A program made the translations under genes and the position numbers. A stretch of 7,165 nucleotides of DNA from a bacterium (GTDB lineage: Bacteria; SM23-81; DAOVCL01), in the NCBI GenBank assembly GCA_029932675.1, contig JAOZPP010000096.1, forward strand, positions 1 to 7,165. Reading direction: 5' to 3'. The notes beneath the pieces are model-generated. The model was not told where the DNA came from. It did no database searches and saw nothing but the letters and a program-made list of their open reading frames with translations. Below, piece after piece: positions 1 through 6,789 of the stretch. Position 1 is the stretch's first letter. Each line of letters opens with the position of its first letter.

Positions 1-483
1 TGCCCCTGTGGTTACTATGGCGATCCCAACCACTCCTGCACCTGCACCACCGTGCAGATCCAGAAGTATATGTCCAAGATCTCCGGACCCCTTTTGGACC
101 GCATCGATATCCAGATCGAGGTACCGGCGGTGAAATACAAGGAACTTTCTGGAGAGCCGACAGGGGAACCCTCCAAGCTGATCAGGGAGAGGGTGAACAG
201 AGCCCGCCAGGTTCAATTGGAGAGGTTTAAAGGAAGGAAGAACCTCTACTGCAATGCGGATATGAATTCAAAGGAGATAAGGAGATACTGTAAGATAGAT
301 ACGGATTCTGATGAACTCTTGCATACGGCGATTACTAAGTTCGGCCTCTCTGCCCGAGCCTACGATCGCATCCTCAAGGTGGCCAGGACGATAGCGGATT
401 TAGAAGGGGCAGAGGAGATAATGTCCCCACATATCTCCGAGGCCATCCAATACAGGAGCTTGGACCGCAGCCTTTGGAGGTAA
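1..483 (+). CDS. comM: ComM/YifB-family Mg-chelatase-like AAA+ ATPase, 3' part only
   Basis: The reading frame is open from base 1, so the N-terminus and the Walker A and B region lie outside the window; about 160 C-terminal residues are present. It begins with the cysteine-rich segment [16 protein letters not shown], typical of this family, followed by the conserved [14 protein letters not shown] stretch of the AAA+ module. The Mg-chelatase C-terminal domain comes next, with the pattern [21 protein letters not shown] and the family ending [10 protein letters not shown]. Family knowledge: ComM is a hexameric helicase that promotes branch migration of incoming single-stranded DNA during natural transformation, and homologues occur in most bacteria including non-competent ones. 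The GTG at 52 is internal, because conserved family sequence continues upstream of it. The stop is TAA at 481-483. Family assignment is secure; a role in transformation in this organism is inference. Confidence 0.93.
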   Translation, partial: CPCGYYGDPNHSCTCTTVQIQKYMSKISGPLLDRIDIQIEVPAVKYKELSGEPTGEPSKLIRERVNRARQVQLERFKGRKNLYCNADMNSKEIRRYCKIDTDSDELLHTAITKFGLSARAYDRILKVARTIADLEGAEEIMSPHISEAIQYRSLDRSLWR

Positions 484-486
484 AAA

Positions 487-558
487 GTTTCAGGGATGAG
501 GACCCTTTTCATTCTCAATTCTACATCTCCTAATTTCCTCACTACTCCCCCCTGAAAC
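487..558. repeat. Nested inverted repeat in the comM-smr gap
   Basis: GTTTCAGGG at 487-495 is exactly complementary to CCCTGAAAC at 550-558. Inside it, TGAGGA at 497-502 is complementary to TCCTCA at 536-541, so both arms can pair in one nested hairpin with an 8-nt bulge on the right and a 33-nt pyrimidine-rich loop. The outer arm ends 16 nt before the GTG start of the Smr gene. No T-run follows the outer arm, so it is not a classical intrinsic terminator. It could be a structured leader, a processing site or a small mobile-element remnant. The pairing is seen directly; any role is inference. Confidence 0.4.
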
Positions 559-574
559 CGCTTACTGGCTTAAA

Positions 575-934
575 GTGAAGTTCTGGCTAAGATTCGGTTC
601 CCTCCTCAAGGTTTGGGGGAGAAGGCTCTTTCCCCCACCCCCTTCTGTGAATGGGGATGGGGAAATTCCTCGTTTGGTAATTATCACCGATACCCTTGAC
701 CTCCATGGATACTTTCCGGAGCAGGTCCCTCAGATGCTCGCTGATTTTATCGAAAACGCCCATCGGTTGGGGTTAAGGGAAGTAAGAATTATTCACGGAA
801 AGGGGGGGAGCATAATGAAGAGGCTCGTATGGGAGAAGTTGGCGGAGAACCCATTAGTGGAGGAATACCATAATGCACGTTCCCTTTTTGGGGGGTGGGG
901 AGCAACCATAGCCCTCTTGAAAGTTGAAGATTAA
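575..934 (+). CDS. Stand-alone Smr-domain protein (MutS2 C-terminal type)
   Basis: A 119-residue protein. After a basic N-terminal segment with a proline run (residues 20-23) comes a complete Smr domain: LDLHGY at 41-46, the HGKG loop at 74-77 and the closing GGWGATIALL at 106-115. Smr domains occur at the C-terminus of MutS2 and as short single-domain proteins. Known members bind or nick branched DNA, or cleave RNA; the LDLHG and HGKG motifs form the putative active face. The usual HGKGTG reads HGKGGS here. GTG at 575 is chosen as the start: the frame is open back to about 500 but offers no ATG, GTG or TTG upstream. No Shine-Dalgarno sequence is visible before it. A later in-frame GTG at 647 would still keep the whole Smr domain. 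The 3' end overlaps the next gene by 11 bp. Whether the substrate is DNA or RNA cannot be told. Confidence 0.85.
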   Translation: MKFWLRFGSLLKVWGRRLFPPPPSVNGDGEIPRLVIITDTLDLHGYFPEQVPQMLADFIENAHRLGLREVRIIHGKGGSIMKRLVWEKLAENPLVEEYHNARSLFGGWGATIALLKVED

Positions 935-1313
935 ACTATTGCTGATTAGTTTGGCCTTAGCTACAACCTGGGTAGGCACTAGCGAGGGCAGATGGGGCCA
1001 GGATCAAGCTATCACCCTGCCGAGGGAGATTGGCTCAATGGAGGGGAAGAAGGAAGATAGGTGGCTGGGGGACGATAAGCTTAAGCACCTTATGGTGAGT
1101 GCATTTCTTACCGGAATTGGTTACCGACTATGCTATGACGGCCTTGAATGCCGCCGGGAACGTTCGAAAGTCCTTGCCTCTTCCCTTACCCTCTCCCTGG
1201 GGTTGGGGAAGGAGCTGAGGGATCGGCAGAGAGGGGAGATCTTCAGCTATAAGGATCTGATCGCTGACCTCTGTGGTATTGGAATGGGCCTTCTGGTCTT
1301 CACTAGCTGGTAG
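924..1313 (+). CDS. DUF2279 / YfiM-like exported protein
   Basis: A 129-residue protein resembling the DUF2279 family (E. coli YfiM), a predicted periplasmic or lipoprotein family of unknown function. Conserved features are DKLKH with Asp51, Lys52 and His55 followed by a hydrophobic helix, then SLGLGKELRD at 91-100 and FSYKDLIADLCGIGMG at 107-122. Residues 1-20 (MKIKLLLISLALATTW and onward) look like a signal peptide, but I see no lipobox cysteine, so it may be secreted or anchored rather than a lipoprotein. The TTG at 924 is chosen because it keeps this signal and overlaps the Smr gene by 11 bp, suggesting coupling; the ribosome site before it is weak. An ATG at 1038, with GAGGGAG upstream, is an alternative start that would remove the signal while leaving the conserved domain intact. 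No biochemical function is known to me. Confidence 0.75.
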   Translation: MKIKLLLISLALATTWVGTSEGRWGQDQAITLPREIGSMEGKKEDRWLGDDKLKHLMVSAFLTGIGYRLCYDGLECRRERSKVLASSLTLSLGLGKELRDRQRGEIFSYKDLIADLCGIGMGLLVFTSW

Positions 1314-1314
1314 G

Positions 1315-2616
1315 ATGGGAAAGGGGCATCAAGTATGGGGATGGGTAATCTACGACTTTGCCAATACCATCTTCTCCATGAATGTGGTCTCCCTCTACTT
1401 CTCCCTCTGGATCACTGTTGATAATGGAAGGGAGGATATCCTTGTCTCCATAGCCAATTCTCTCTCTATGCTCCTTGTGGCCCTATCAATGCCTGGCTTG
1501 GGGGTGGTCTCTGATAGGTACAAAAGGAGGTTACCCTTTCTCTTAGGATTGACCATCTCCTGTGTGACATTTACAGCTCTGATCAGCATTGTCGGTTGGA
1601 TAGTCCCCTCAATGGGTTGGAGGGTAACCTTGGCCCTCTGCCTTTTTGTGGGGGCCAACTATTCTTATCAGGGAGGATTGGTCTTCTACAATGCCCTCCT
1701 CCCGGTGGTTAGCCCCCCCACGCAGATGGGGAGGGTCTCCGGCTATGGGACAGCTATGGGTTACTTAGGGGCCATAGCGGGGCTGGCCTTGGTTATGCCC
1801 TTCAACCAAGGGAGTCTCTTCGGCTGGCGGATTCCCTTCATCAGCGGTGGGGGGAGGGTAGCAACCTTCCTCCCCACTGCCGGCTTCTTCCTCCTCTTCT
1901 CCATCCCTACCTTTCTCCTTATCAGGGAGAGGGAGGAGAAGGGATCACTTTCTGGGGTAAATTTGCAGGAGATATGGGGGAAGGTCTGGGAGGGACTTTC
2001 CAATACCAAGAGATTCCCAGGGGTCTTGCGTTTTTTGATCTCCAAATATCTCTATGAGGATGCCATTGCCACCGTGATCATCTTTATGGGGGTTTATGGG
2101 AACAAGGTGATGGGCTTTAGTGACTCGGTCCTGGTCCCCTTCCTTATGGTCTCTACCTCTGGGGCCATAATAGGGTCACTTGGCTTTGGTAGGTTGACGG
2201 ATCGAATTGGCCCGAAACGGACCCTCTCCTTGGTCCTCGTTGGATGGATCCTCTCCTTAGGGGCTCTAATTCTCTGCTCAGCCCCCTTTCTCTTCTGGAT
2301 CATCGGTTCCCTGATTGGGGCTTTCTTAGGGGGGACCTGGGCATCATCTCGACCCCTCCTCGTGGATCTTGTCCCCCAGGAGATGTTGGGTGAATTCTTT
2401 GGCCTCTATTCCCTCTCTGGAAAGCTTGCCGCTGTCGCTGGCCCCCTGATCTGGGGCGGGGTTGTCTTGCTCTTTCGCCCCTTAGGCCTGGTGAGATACA
2501 AGTTTGCCATAGCCTCCCTTATCCTAATGTTGGCTGCGGGTTTGATTGTCCTCTGCGGAGTTCCCTCCCGTGGATGGCCTCTGCAGGGGGAGTCTTCTCG
2601 AAAGGTGAAGAAATGA
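1315..2616 (+). CDS. MFS transporter, Atg22/UMF1-like family
   Basis: A 433-residue inner-membrane protein with roughly 12 hydrophobic segments, the usual MFS size. It opens with WGWVIYDFANTIFSM (residues 8-22), the hallmark of the UMF1 / vacuole-effluxer Atg22-like branch. The two halves carry the MFS loop signatures GVVSDRYKRR (63-72) and GRLTDRIGPKR (292-302). Late in the protein the family signature is present as SRPLLVDLVPQEMLGEFFG (345-363), followed by YSLSGKLAAVAGPL. Eukaryotic Atg22 exports amino acids from vacuoles; bacterial members are mostly uncharacterised, so the substrate is unknown. The start is set at ATG 1315, one base after the previous stop. A GTG at 1273 in the same frame would overlap the upstream gene by 41 bp and add 14 residues not needed for the YDFAN motif. 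The TGA stop overlaps the purF ATG as ATGA. Confidence 0.88.
   Translation: MGKGHQVWGWVIYDFANTIFSMNVVSLYFSLWITVDNGREDILVSIANSLSMLLVALSMPGLGVVSDRYKRRLPFLLGLTISCVTFTALISIVGWIVPSMGWRVTLALCLFVGANYSYQGGLVFYNALLPVVSPPTQMGRVSGYGTAMGYLGAIAGLALVMPFNQGSLFGWRIPFISGGGRVATFLPTAGFFLLFSIPTFLLIREREEKGSLSGVNLQEIWGKVWEGLSNTKRFPGVLRFLISKYLYEDAIATVIIFMGVYGNKVMGFSDSVLVPFLMVSTSGAIIGSLGFGRLTDRIGPKRTLSLVLVGWILSLGALILCSAPFLFWIIGSLIGAFLGGTWASSRPLLVDLVPQEMLGEFFGLYSLSGKLAAVAGPLIWGGVVLLFRPLGLVRYKFAIASLILMLAAGLIVLCGVPSRGWPLQGESSRKVKK
2601..2607 (+). promoter_or_regulatory. Ribosome binding site deciding the purF start
   Basis: AAAGGTG sits 5 nt before ATG 2613, at the end of the MFS gene. It supports ATG 2613 over the in-frame ATG at 2574, which has no comparable purine-rich site in front of it. 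Confidence 0.6.
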
Positions 2617-3953
2617 AGGAAGATTGTGGCCTTTTTGGCATTTGGGGAACCCCAGAGGCAACCTCCTTTACCTACTTGGGCCTTTACTCCTTGCAACATA
2701 GGGGACAGGAGAGCGCGGGGATTGTCTCCTTTGATGGGCGGGATTTCTTCGAACATCGAGGGATGGGCTTGGTCTCAGAGGTCTTTTCTCCGAGGCTGTT
2801 TAATGGGATGAAGGGGGAAGCAGCTATCGGCCACAATCGCTACTCCACCAGTGGGGAGTCATCCCTGAGAAACGCCCAGCCCCTCTTGGCCAACCTCCGG
2901 GGGCGGAAGTTCTCCATTGCCCACAATGGAAACCTGGTTAATTCCCAGGAGCTTACCAGGGAGCTGGAGGCCACTGGCTCAATCTTCAGGTCTACCTTGG
3001 ACAGTGAGGTCATAGTCCATCTGATGGCCCGCACAAAGGAGGATGATCCCATAGAGATGACTGTGGAGGCTCTAAAGAAGGTAAGAGGAGCATATTCCCT
3101 CCTCATCCTCACCGAGGGGGGCTTGATTGCGGTTAGGGACCCCTGGGGGGTGAGGCCCCTCTGTATGGGCAAGCTGAATGGGGCCCCAGTCTTTGCCTCT
3201 GAGTCTTGCGCCTTTGACCTCATTGGGGCTAACTGGGAACGGGAGGTCGACCCTGGTGAGTTGGTCTGGGTGGGGAAGGAAGGAGTTGAAGGTTTCCATC
3301 CCTTCCCCAAGAGTCCAAGTGCGGCCTGCATATTCGAGTTCATCTATTTTGCCCGCCCAGATTCACGGGTCTTTGGGGTCACCGCTGATCGGGTGAGGAG
3401 GGAGATGGGCAAACAGTTGGCCCGGGAAAAACCGGCCTGGGCCGATATAGTCATATCCGTTCCTGACTCCTCAAATACCGCCGCCTTGGGCTATGCCCAG
3501 GAGTCGGGGATAGGATTGGAGATAGGGCTTATCCGTAACCATTATGTAGGGAGGACATTCATCAAACCCGACCAGCCAAGTAGGGACCTGGATGTGAGGA
3601 TAAAGTATAACCCAGTCCGTGGCGTCCTCAAGGGGAAGAGGGTAGTAGTTGTAGATGATTCCATCGTCAGGGGGACAACAAGCAGAAAGCTGGTGGCGAT
3701 GATCCGCAGGGCCGGAGCCAAGGAGGTCCATCTGCGGGTGAGCTCCCCCCCCATCAGATTCCCCTGCTTCTATGGCATCGACACCCCCACCAAGGAGGAG
3801 CTCATCGCCTCCCGTTGGAGGGTAGAGAAGATAAGGGAGTATCTGGGGGCGGACAGTTTGGGCTACCTCTCCATTGAGGGTATGCTCTCCTGTCCCTCCC
3901 TCCCTCCTATAGGGTTCTGCACCGCCTGTTTTGACGGCAATTATCCCATCTAA
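2613..3953 (+). CDS. purF: Amidophosphoribosyltransferase (glutamine PRPP amidotransferase)
   Basis: Catalyses the first committed step of purine synthesis: PRPP plus glutamine gives 5-phosphoribosylamine, glutamate and pyrophosphate, in the cytoplasm. The 446-residue protein has the N-terminal nucleophile glutaminase domain, with catalytic Cys5 in MKEDCGLFGIWG, then YSLQHRGQESAGI (25-37), RYSTSG (76-81) and AHNGNLVN (103-110). The phosphoribosyltransferase domain carries the PRPP loop VVVVDDSIVRGTTS (344-357). Cys239, Cys385, Cys436 and Cys439 match the four ligands of the 4Fe-4S cluster of the Bacillus-type enzyme, so this is the oxygen-sensitive, iron-sulfur form made as a precursor. If translation starts at ATG 2613, the leader before the nucleophile is only four residues; starting at 2574 would make it 17, against 11 in B. 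subtilis. The C-terminus ends soon after the last cysteine pair (FDGNYPI), shorter than in Bacillus. The start overlaps the MFS stop by 4 bp, and prmC follows after 3 bp. Confidence 0.97.
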   Translation: MKEDCGLFGIWGTPEATSFTYLGLYSLQHRGQESAGIVSFDGRDFFEHRGMGLVSEVFSPRLFNGMKGEAAIGHNRYSTSGESSLRNAQPLLANLRGRKFSIAHNGNLVNSQELTRELEATGSIFRSTLDSEVIVHLMARTKEDDPIEMTVEALKKVRGAYSLLILTEGGLIAVRDPWGVRPLCMGKLNGAPVFASESCAFDLIGANWEREVDPGELVWVGKEGVEGFHPFPKSPSAACIFEFIYFARPDSRVFGVTADRVRREMGKQLAREKPAWADIVISVPDSSNTAALGYAQESGIGLEIGLIRNHYVGRTFIKPDQPSRDLDVRIKYNPVRGVLKGKRVVVVDDSIVRGTTSRKLVAMIRRAGAKEVHLRVSSPPIRFPCFYGIDTPTKEELIASRWRVEKIREYLGADSLGYLSIEGMLSCPSLPPIGFCTACFDGNYPI

Positions 3954-3956
3954 CCT

Positions 3957-4820
3957 ATGCAGATTATGCCCCTGCTCAAAAAGGCCCAAGGTTACCTCTC
4001 CCAGAAGGGGATAGAGAATCCCAGGCTCTCGGCAGAGGTCCTCCTCGCCCACTGCTTGGGCTTAAGGAGGATTGACCTCTACCTCAATTACGATCGTCCC
4101 CTTACAGAGGAGGAGCTTTCCACTTACCGAAAACTCATTTCCAAGAGGGCCAGGCATTATCCCCTTCAGTACCTAACCGGTGAGGTGGAGTTTTATTCCT
4201 TAAAGTTTCTGGTCACCGAAGGGGTCTTCATCCCCCGACCGGAGACTGAGGTCCTGGTGGAGAGGGTAAAGGAGGTAATTGAAGGAACAGCCACAGTTGC
4301 TGATATAGGAACCGGCTGTGGGGTGGTAGCTATCTCCCTGGCCAAGGTCCTTCCTACGGCTAGCTTCTATGCCAGTGATATCTCAGAGGAGGCACTGGAA
4401 ATAGCTGTGGAGAACGCAAAGAAGAATGGGGTGGAGGGGAGGATAACCTTCCTCCTCGGTAGTCTCTTTTCTCCGTTTCAGGGGCTGGAGGGGAAGTTAG
4501 ACGCCGTGGTCTCCAATCCCCCCTACATCCCTGAGGAGAAATTGGTTGGTCTCCCGGATGAGGTGAGGCTGTATGAGCCGAAGAGCGCAATAGATGGAGG
4601 GAAAGGAGGGATGGAGCTACTGAAGCGGATAATAACTGAAGCCTTGCCCTACCTGAGGGAGGAGGGGATACTGGCCTTAGAGGTAGGGGATTCCCAGGCG
4701 CAGTCGGTAATGCACCTGATGAAGGAAGGTTATGTCAAGATAGAAACATTTCCTGACCTCAATGGCGTGGATAGAGTGGTGTTCGGAAGAAGGGCACCAG
4801 GAAGGGGGGGAGATGGCTAA
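3957..4820 (+). CDS. prmC: Release factor glutamine N5-methyltransferase PrmC
   Basis: Methylates the glutamine of the GGQ motif in release factors RF1 and RF2 using S-adenosylmethionine, raising termination efficiency. The 287-residue length is normal. The N-terminal helical domain includes NPRLSAEVLLAHCLGL (21-36) and the stretch HYPLQYLTGEVEFY (67-80), which is typical of the family. The Rossmann methyltransferase domain has IPRPETE (92-98), the SAM-binding DIGTGCG (116-122), acidic Asp141 at the end of strand 2 and the catalytic NPPYIP (187-192) that holds the target glutamine amide; DLNGVDRVV (267-275) closes the fold. In many bacteria prmC follows prfA, but here it follows purF. Neither ATG 3957 nor the in-frame ATG 3966 has a visible Shine-Dalgarno sequence; with only 3 bp after the purF stop, initiation is probably by coupling. 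The last 8 bp overlap the next gene. The glycine-rich tail (PGRGGDG) appears to be a by-product of the overlapping ribosome site. Confidence 0.96.
   Translation: MQIMPLLKKAQGYLSQKGIENPRLSAEVLLAHCLGLRRIDLYLNYDRPLTEEELSTYRKLISKRARHYPLQYLTGEVEFYSLKFLVTEGVFIPRPETEVLVERVKEVIEGTATVADIGTGCGVVAISLAKVLPTASFYASDISEEALEIAVENAKKNGVEGRITFLLGSLFSPFQGLEGKLDAVVSNPPYIPEEKLVGLPDEVRLYEPKSAIDGGKGGMELLKRIITEALPYLREEGILALEVGDSQAQSVMHLMKEGYVKIETFPDLNGVDRVVFGRRAPGRGGDG
4799..4805 (+). promoter_or_regulatory. Ribosome binding site for the DASS symporter gene
   Basis: AGGAAGG, followed by a G-run, lies 7 nt before ATG 4813, inside the 3' end of prmC. It is the strongest ribosome site in the window and favours ATG 4813 over both the in-frame ATG at 4762 and the ATG at 4966. 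Confidence 0.65.
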
Positions 4821-6693
4821 GGTCTTCAGGCTGGTTTACAGATGGAGCGTGGCTGAGGGGATAAGGGCAAAGGCCCTCCTTTCGGCGACCGTGTTACCAT
4901 GGAGGTTCCCCCTTCTCTTTAGCCTAAATAGGGAAGAGAGCAGAAGGGAGACGGTCGTTGAGGAGATGGAGGAGAGGAGGTCCCTGGGATTGAAACCGAA
5001 AATTGGTCTGGGACTCGGGGTTGGGCTCTTCCTCCTGCTCCTTCTTGTCCCTCCCCCGGAGAGGATGTATATCCCTGCCACAAAAGTAGTGCTCAGACAC
5101 TGTCAAAAGGGTGTAGTCCAGACCCTGCTTAGGGGGACATCACTTGCCGGGGAGGTTAGACCCATCCAAAGCATTGATGCCAGGAATATAAGGCTCATCT
5201 TAGAGAGGGCTAAAGGGATGCGGGTAAAGGTCCCCAAGAACTTCCACTCCTCTGGTGTCCAAGGAATAAGTCTATCCGCAGAGGGGCAACCGCTAAGGGA
5301 GGTGATTAACCACCAGGTTGGTGGCCTGAAGAAGACTATTGGCTTGGCCCTGCTGATGGCCATCCTCTGGATAACCGAGGCCCTGCCCATCCCGGTCACC
5401 GCACTTCTCCCTCTGGTCCTCCTTCCCCTTTTAGGCATCGCCCATTACAAGTATGCCCAGCTACCTGGATACTTCGTCGCCTACGCCCCTTATATGCACT
5501 ATCTTGTAGTCCTCTTCATCGGGGGGTTTACCATCGCCGAGGCGATGAAGAGGTGGAGGCTCCATGAGAGGATCGCCCTCCATTTTATCCGCTTGATTGG
5601 CTTTTCCCCCCGAAGGATCATCCTTGGGCTGATGGTGGCCACAGCGGTTCTCTCTATGTTCGTCTCCAACACGGCAACCACGGCGATGATGATGCCTATT
5701 GGCTTGGCCATAATCCTGGAGGCGGGTGGTAAGCCAGGGGAGAGCAGGTTTGGGCTGGCCCTGATGTTAGGTATTGCCTACGCTGCCTCAATTGGGGGGA
5801 TCGGCACCCTCATCGGCACCCCACCAAACGTGGTCCTGGCCGGTTTCGCCGATGCCCTCCTCCATATCAAGGTTACCTTTGCCGGTTGGTTGCGGGTCGG
5901 CCTCCCATTGGTGGTGGTCCTTCTCCCCCTTACTTGGCTGATGCTCCTCAAGCTTAACCCCTTTGAGGAACTGAAGTTTGCAGGCTCAAGGGGGTTGATC
6001 GCCCGAAGGATAAGGTCCCTTGGTCCCTTGCGAGGTGGGGAGTTGAACACATTTGTCATATTCCTGGTGATCGCCCTGATGTGGATCTTTCAGAAGCCTA
6101 TCTCCGGCGCGCTTCACCTCCCCTGGTTGGGGGATTCAGTAATCAGCATCATCGGCCTCCTCCTCTTCTACCTCGTTCCGGTCAGCCTGCGCAGATGGGA
6201 GTTCACCTTAGACTGGCAGACAAACCTGCAGATACCCTGGGGGACCCTCCTCCTCTTTGGCGGGGGGATAGCTCTAGGGCAGGCCCTGGATCACACCGGA
6301 GGGGCGGAGTTCATCGCTATGCACCTGGTGGCCCTTAGGGCCGTCCCCCATATCCTCCTTCTCTTCTTTATCATCCTCTTGGTCGATTTTCTCACCGAGG
6401 TGACCTCTAATACGGCTACCACCAATATGATGATGCCTGTCCTGGTTGCCTTGGGTATGGCCATCGGGCGGGATCCGCTGACGCTAATGATTGGGGGAGC
6501 AGTGGCCGCTTCGATGGCCTTTATGCTCCCTGTGGCTACCCCGCCAAATGCCATCGTCTACGGGACGGGGTTTATCAGGATGGGGGATATGGTGAGGAAT
6601 GGCTTTTTGCTCGACCTCCTAGCCGCCTCCACCTGGACGGTGATCCTCTACTTTGTGGTCTCCCTCCTCTCCCCCCTGGTTACGATCCGATGA
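4813..6693 (+). CDS. DASS/SLC13-family anion:sodium symporter with extended N-terminus
   Basis: Inner-membrane carrier of the divalent-anion:Na+ symporter family, whose members import dicarboxylates, citrate, sulfate or related anions with sodium. Both family signatures are present: VSNTATTAMMMP (Ser285-Asn286-Thr287) and TSNTATTNMMMP (Ser532-Asn533-Thr534), each followed further on by GTPPNVVLAG or ATPPNAIVYG. These are the paired sodium and substrate hairpins of the two inverted-repeat halves. The core starts at about residue 171 with AILWITEALPIPVTALLPL (183-201). The protein is 626 residues; most bacterial relatives are about 450-500. The excess is at the N-terminus: about 62 polar, Arg-rich residues, one membrane helix at 64-80, then about 85 soluble residues (84-170) before the usual second helix. 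ATG 4813 has a good ribosome site and overlaps prmC by 8 bp; ATG 4966 would remove the first 51 residues but keep helix 1 and the insert. The exact anion cannot be read from sequence. Confidence 0.92.
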   Translation: MAKVFRLVYRWSVAEGIRAKALLSATVLPWRFPLLFSLNREESRRETVVEEMEERRSLGLKPKIGLGLGVGLFLLLLLVPPPERMYIPATKVVLRHCQKGVVQTLLRGTSLAGEVRPIQSIDARNIRLILERAKGMRVKVPKNFHSSGVQGISLSAEGQPLREVINHQVGGLKKTIGLALLMAILWITEALPIPVTALLPLVLLPLLGIAHYKYAQLPGYFVAYAPYMHYLVVLFIGGFTIAEAMKRWRLHERIALHFIRLIGFSPRRIILGLMVATAVLSMFVSNTATTAMMMPIGLAIILEAGGKPGESRFGLALMLGIAYAASIGGIGTLIGTPPNVVLAGFADALLHIKVTFAGWLRVGLPLVVVLLPLTWLMLLKLNPFEELKFAGSRGLIARRIRSLGPLRGGELNTFVIFLVIALMWIFQKPISGALHLPWLGDSVISIIGLLLFYLVPVSLRRWEFTLDWQTNLQIPWGTLLLFGGGIALGQALDHTGGAEFIAMHLVALRAVPHILLLFFIILLVDFLTEVTSNTATTNMMMPVLVALGMAIGRDPLTLMIGGAVAASMAFMLPVATPPNAIVYGTGFIRMGDMVRNGFLLDLLAASTWTVILYFVVSLLSPLVTIR

Positions 6694-6789
6694 ACTCCCA
6701 ATCGGAGGAGCAGCTTTGAGAAAAAACCCTTGGGAGGACGGGGAGTTCCACCCGCATAAGCCTCTCCCATATGGAAGATTAGCCATCTT
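6694..6789. other. Non-coding junction between symporter gene and IS remnant
   Basis: No gene is supported here. GAACTCCC at 6692-6699 (starting within the symporter stop codon) and GGGAGTTC at 6741-6748 are perfect 8-bp inverted repeats, 41 nt apart. No T-run follows on the plus strand, so I do not call a terminator. The outer end of the insertion sequence must lie somewhere in this stretch, but I could not identify its terminal repeat or a target duplication, because the other end is outside the window. Confidence 0.4.

Noticed and set aside
52-54. GTG as a start codon for a short independent protein
   Set aside because: Conserved ComM sequence with the cysteine motif continues upstream in the same frame to base 1, so this is an internal codon of a truncated gene.
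492-509. Possible intrinsic terminator after comM (AGGG, 7-nt loop, CCCT, then T4 including the arm's last T)
   Set aside because: The stem is only 4 bp and the T-tract short; the same bases pair better in the longer nested repeat, so it is too weak to call.
2840-3343. Minus-strand open frame (167 codons) opposite purF
   Set aside because: Antisense shadow of the glutaminase domain, with no motif and no independent ribosome site that I can see.
3471-4052. Long minus-strand open frame (193 codons) opposite the purF-prmC junction
   Set aside because: It lies antisense to two certain genes, spans their junction, and its translation shows no recognisable motif. It is explained by the codon bias of the plus-strand genes.
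6723-6738. A6 run with CCCTTGGG, read on the minus strand as a terminator with a T6 tail
   Set aside because: The stem is three base pairs with a two-base loop, which is not a credible hairpin.
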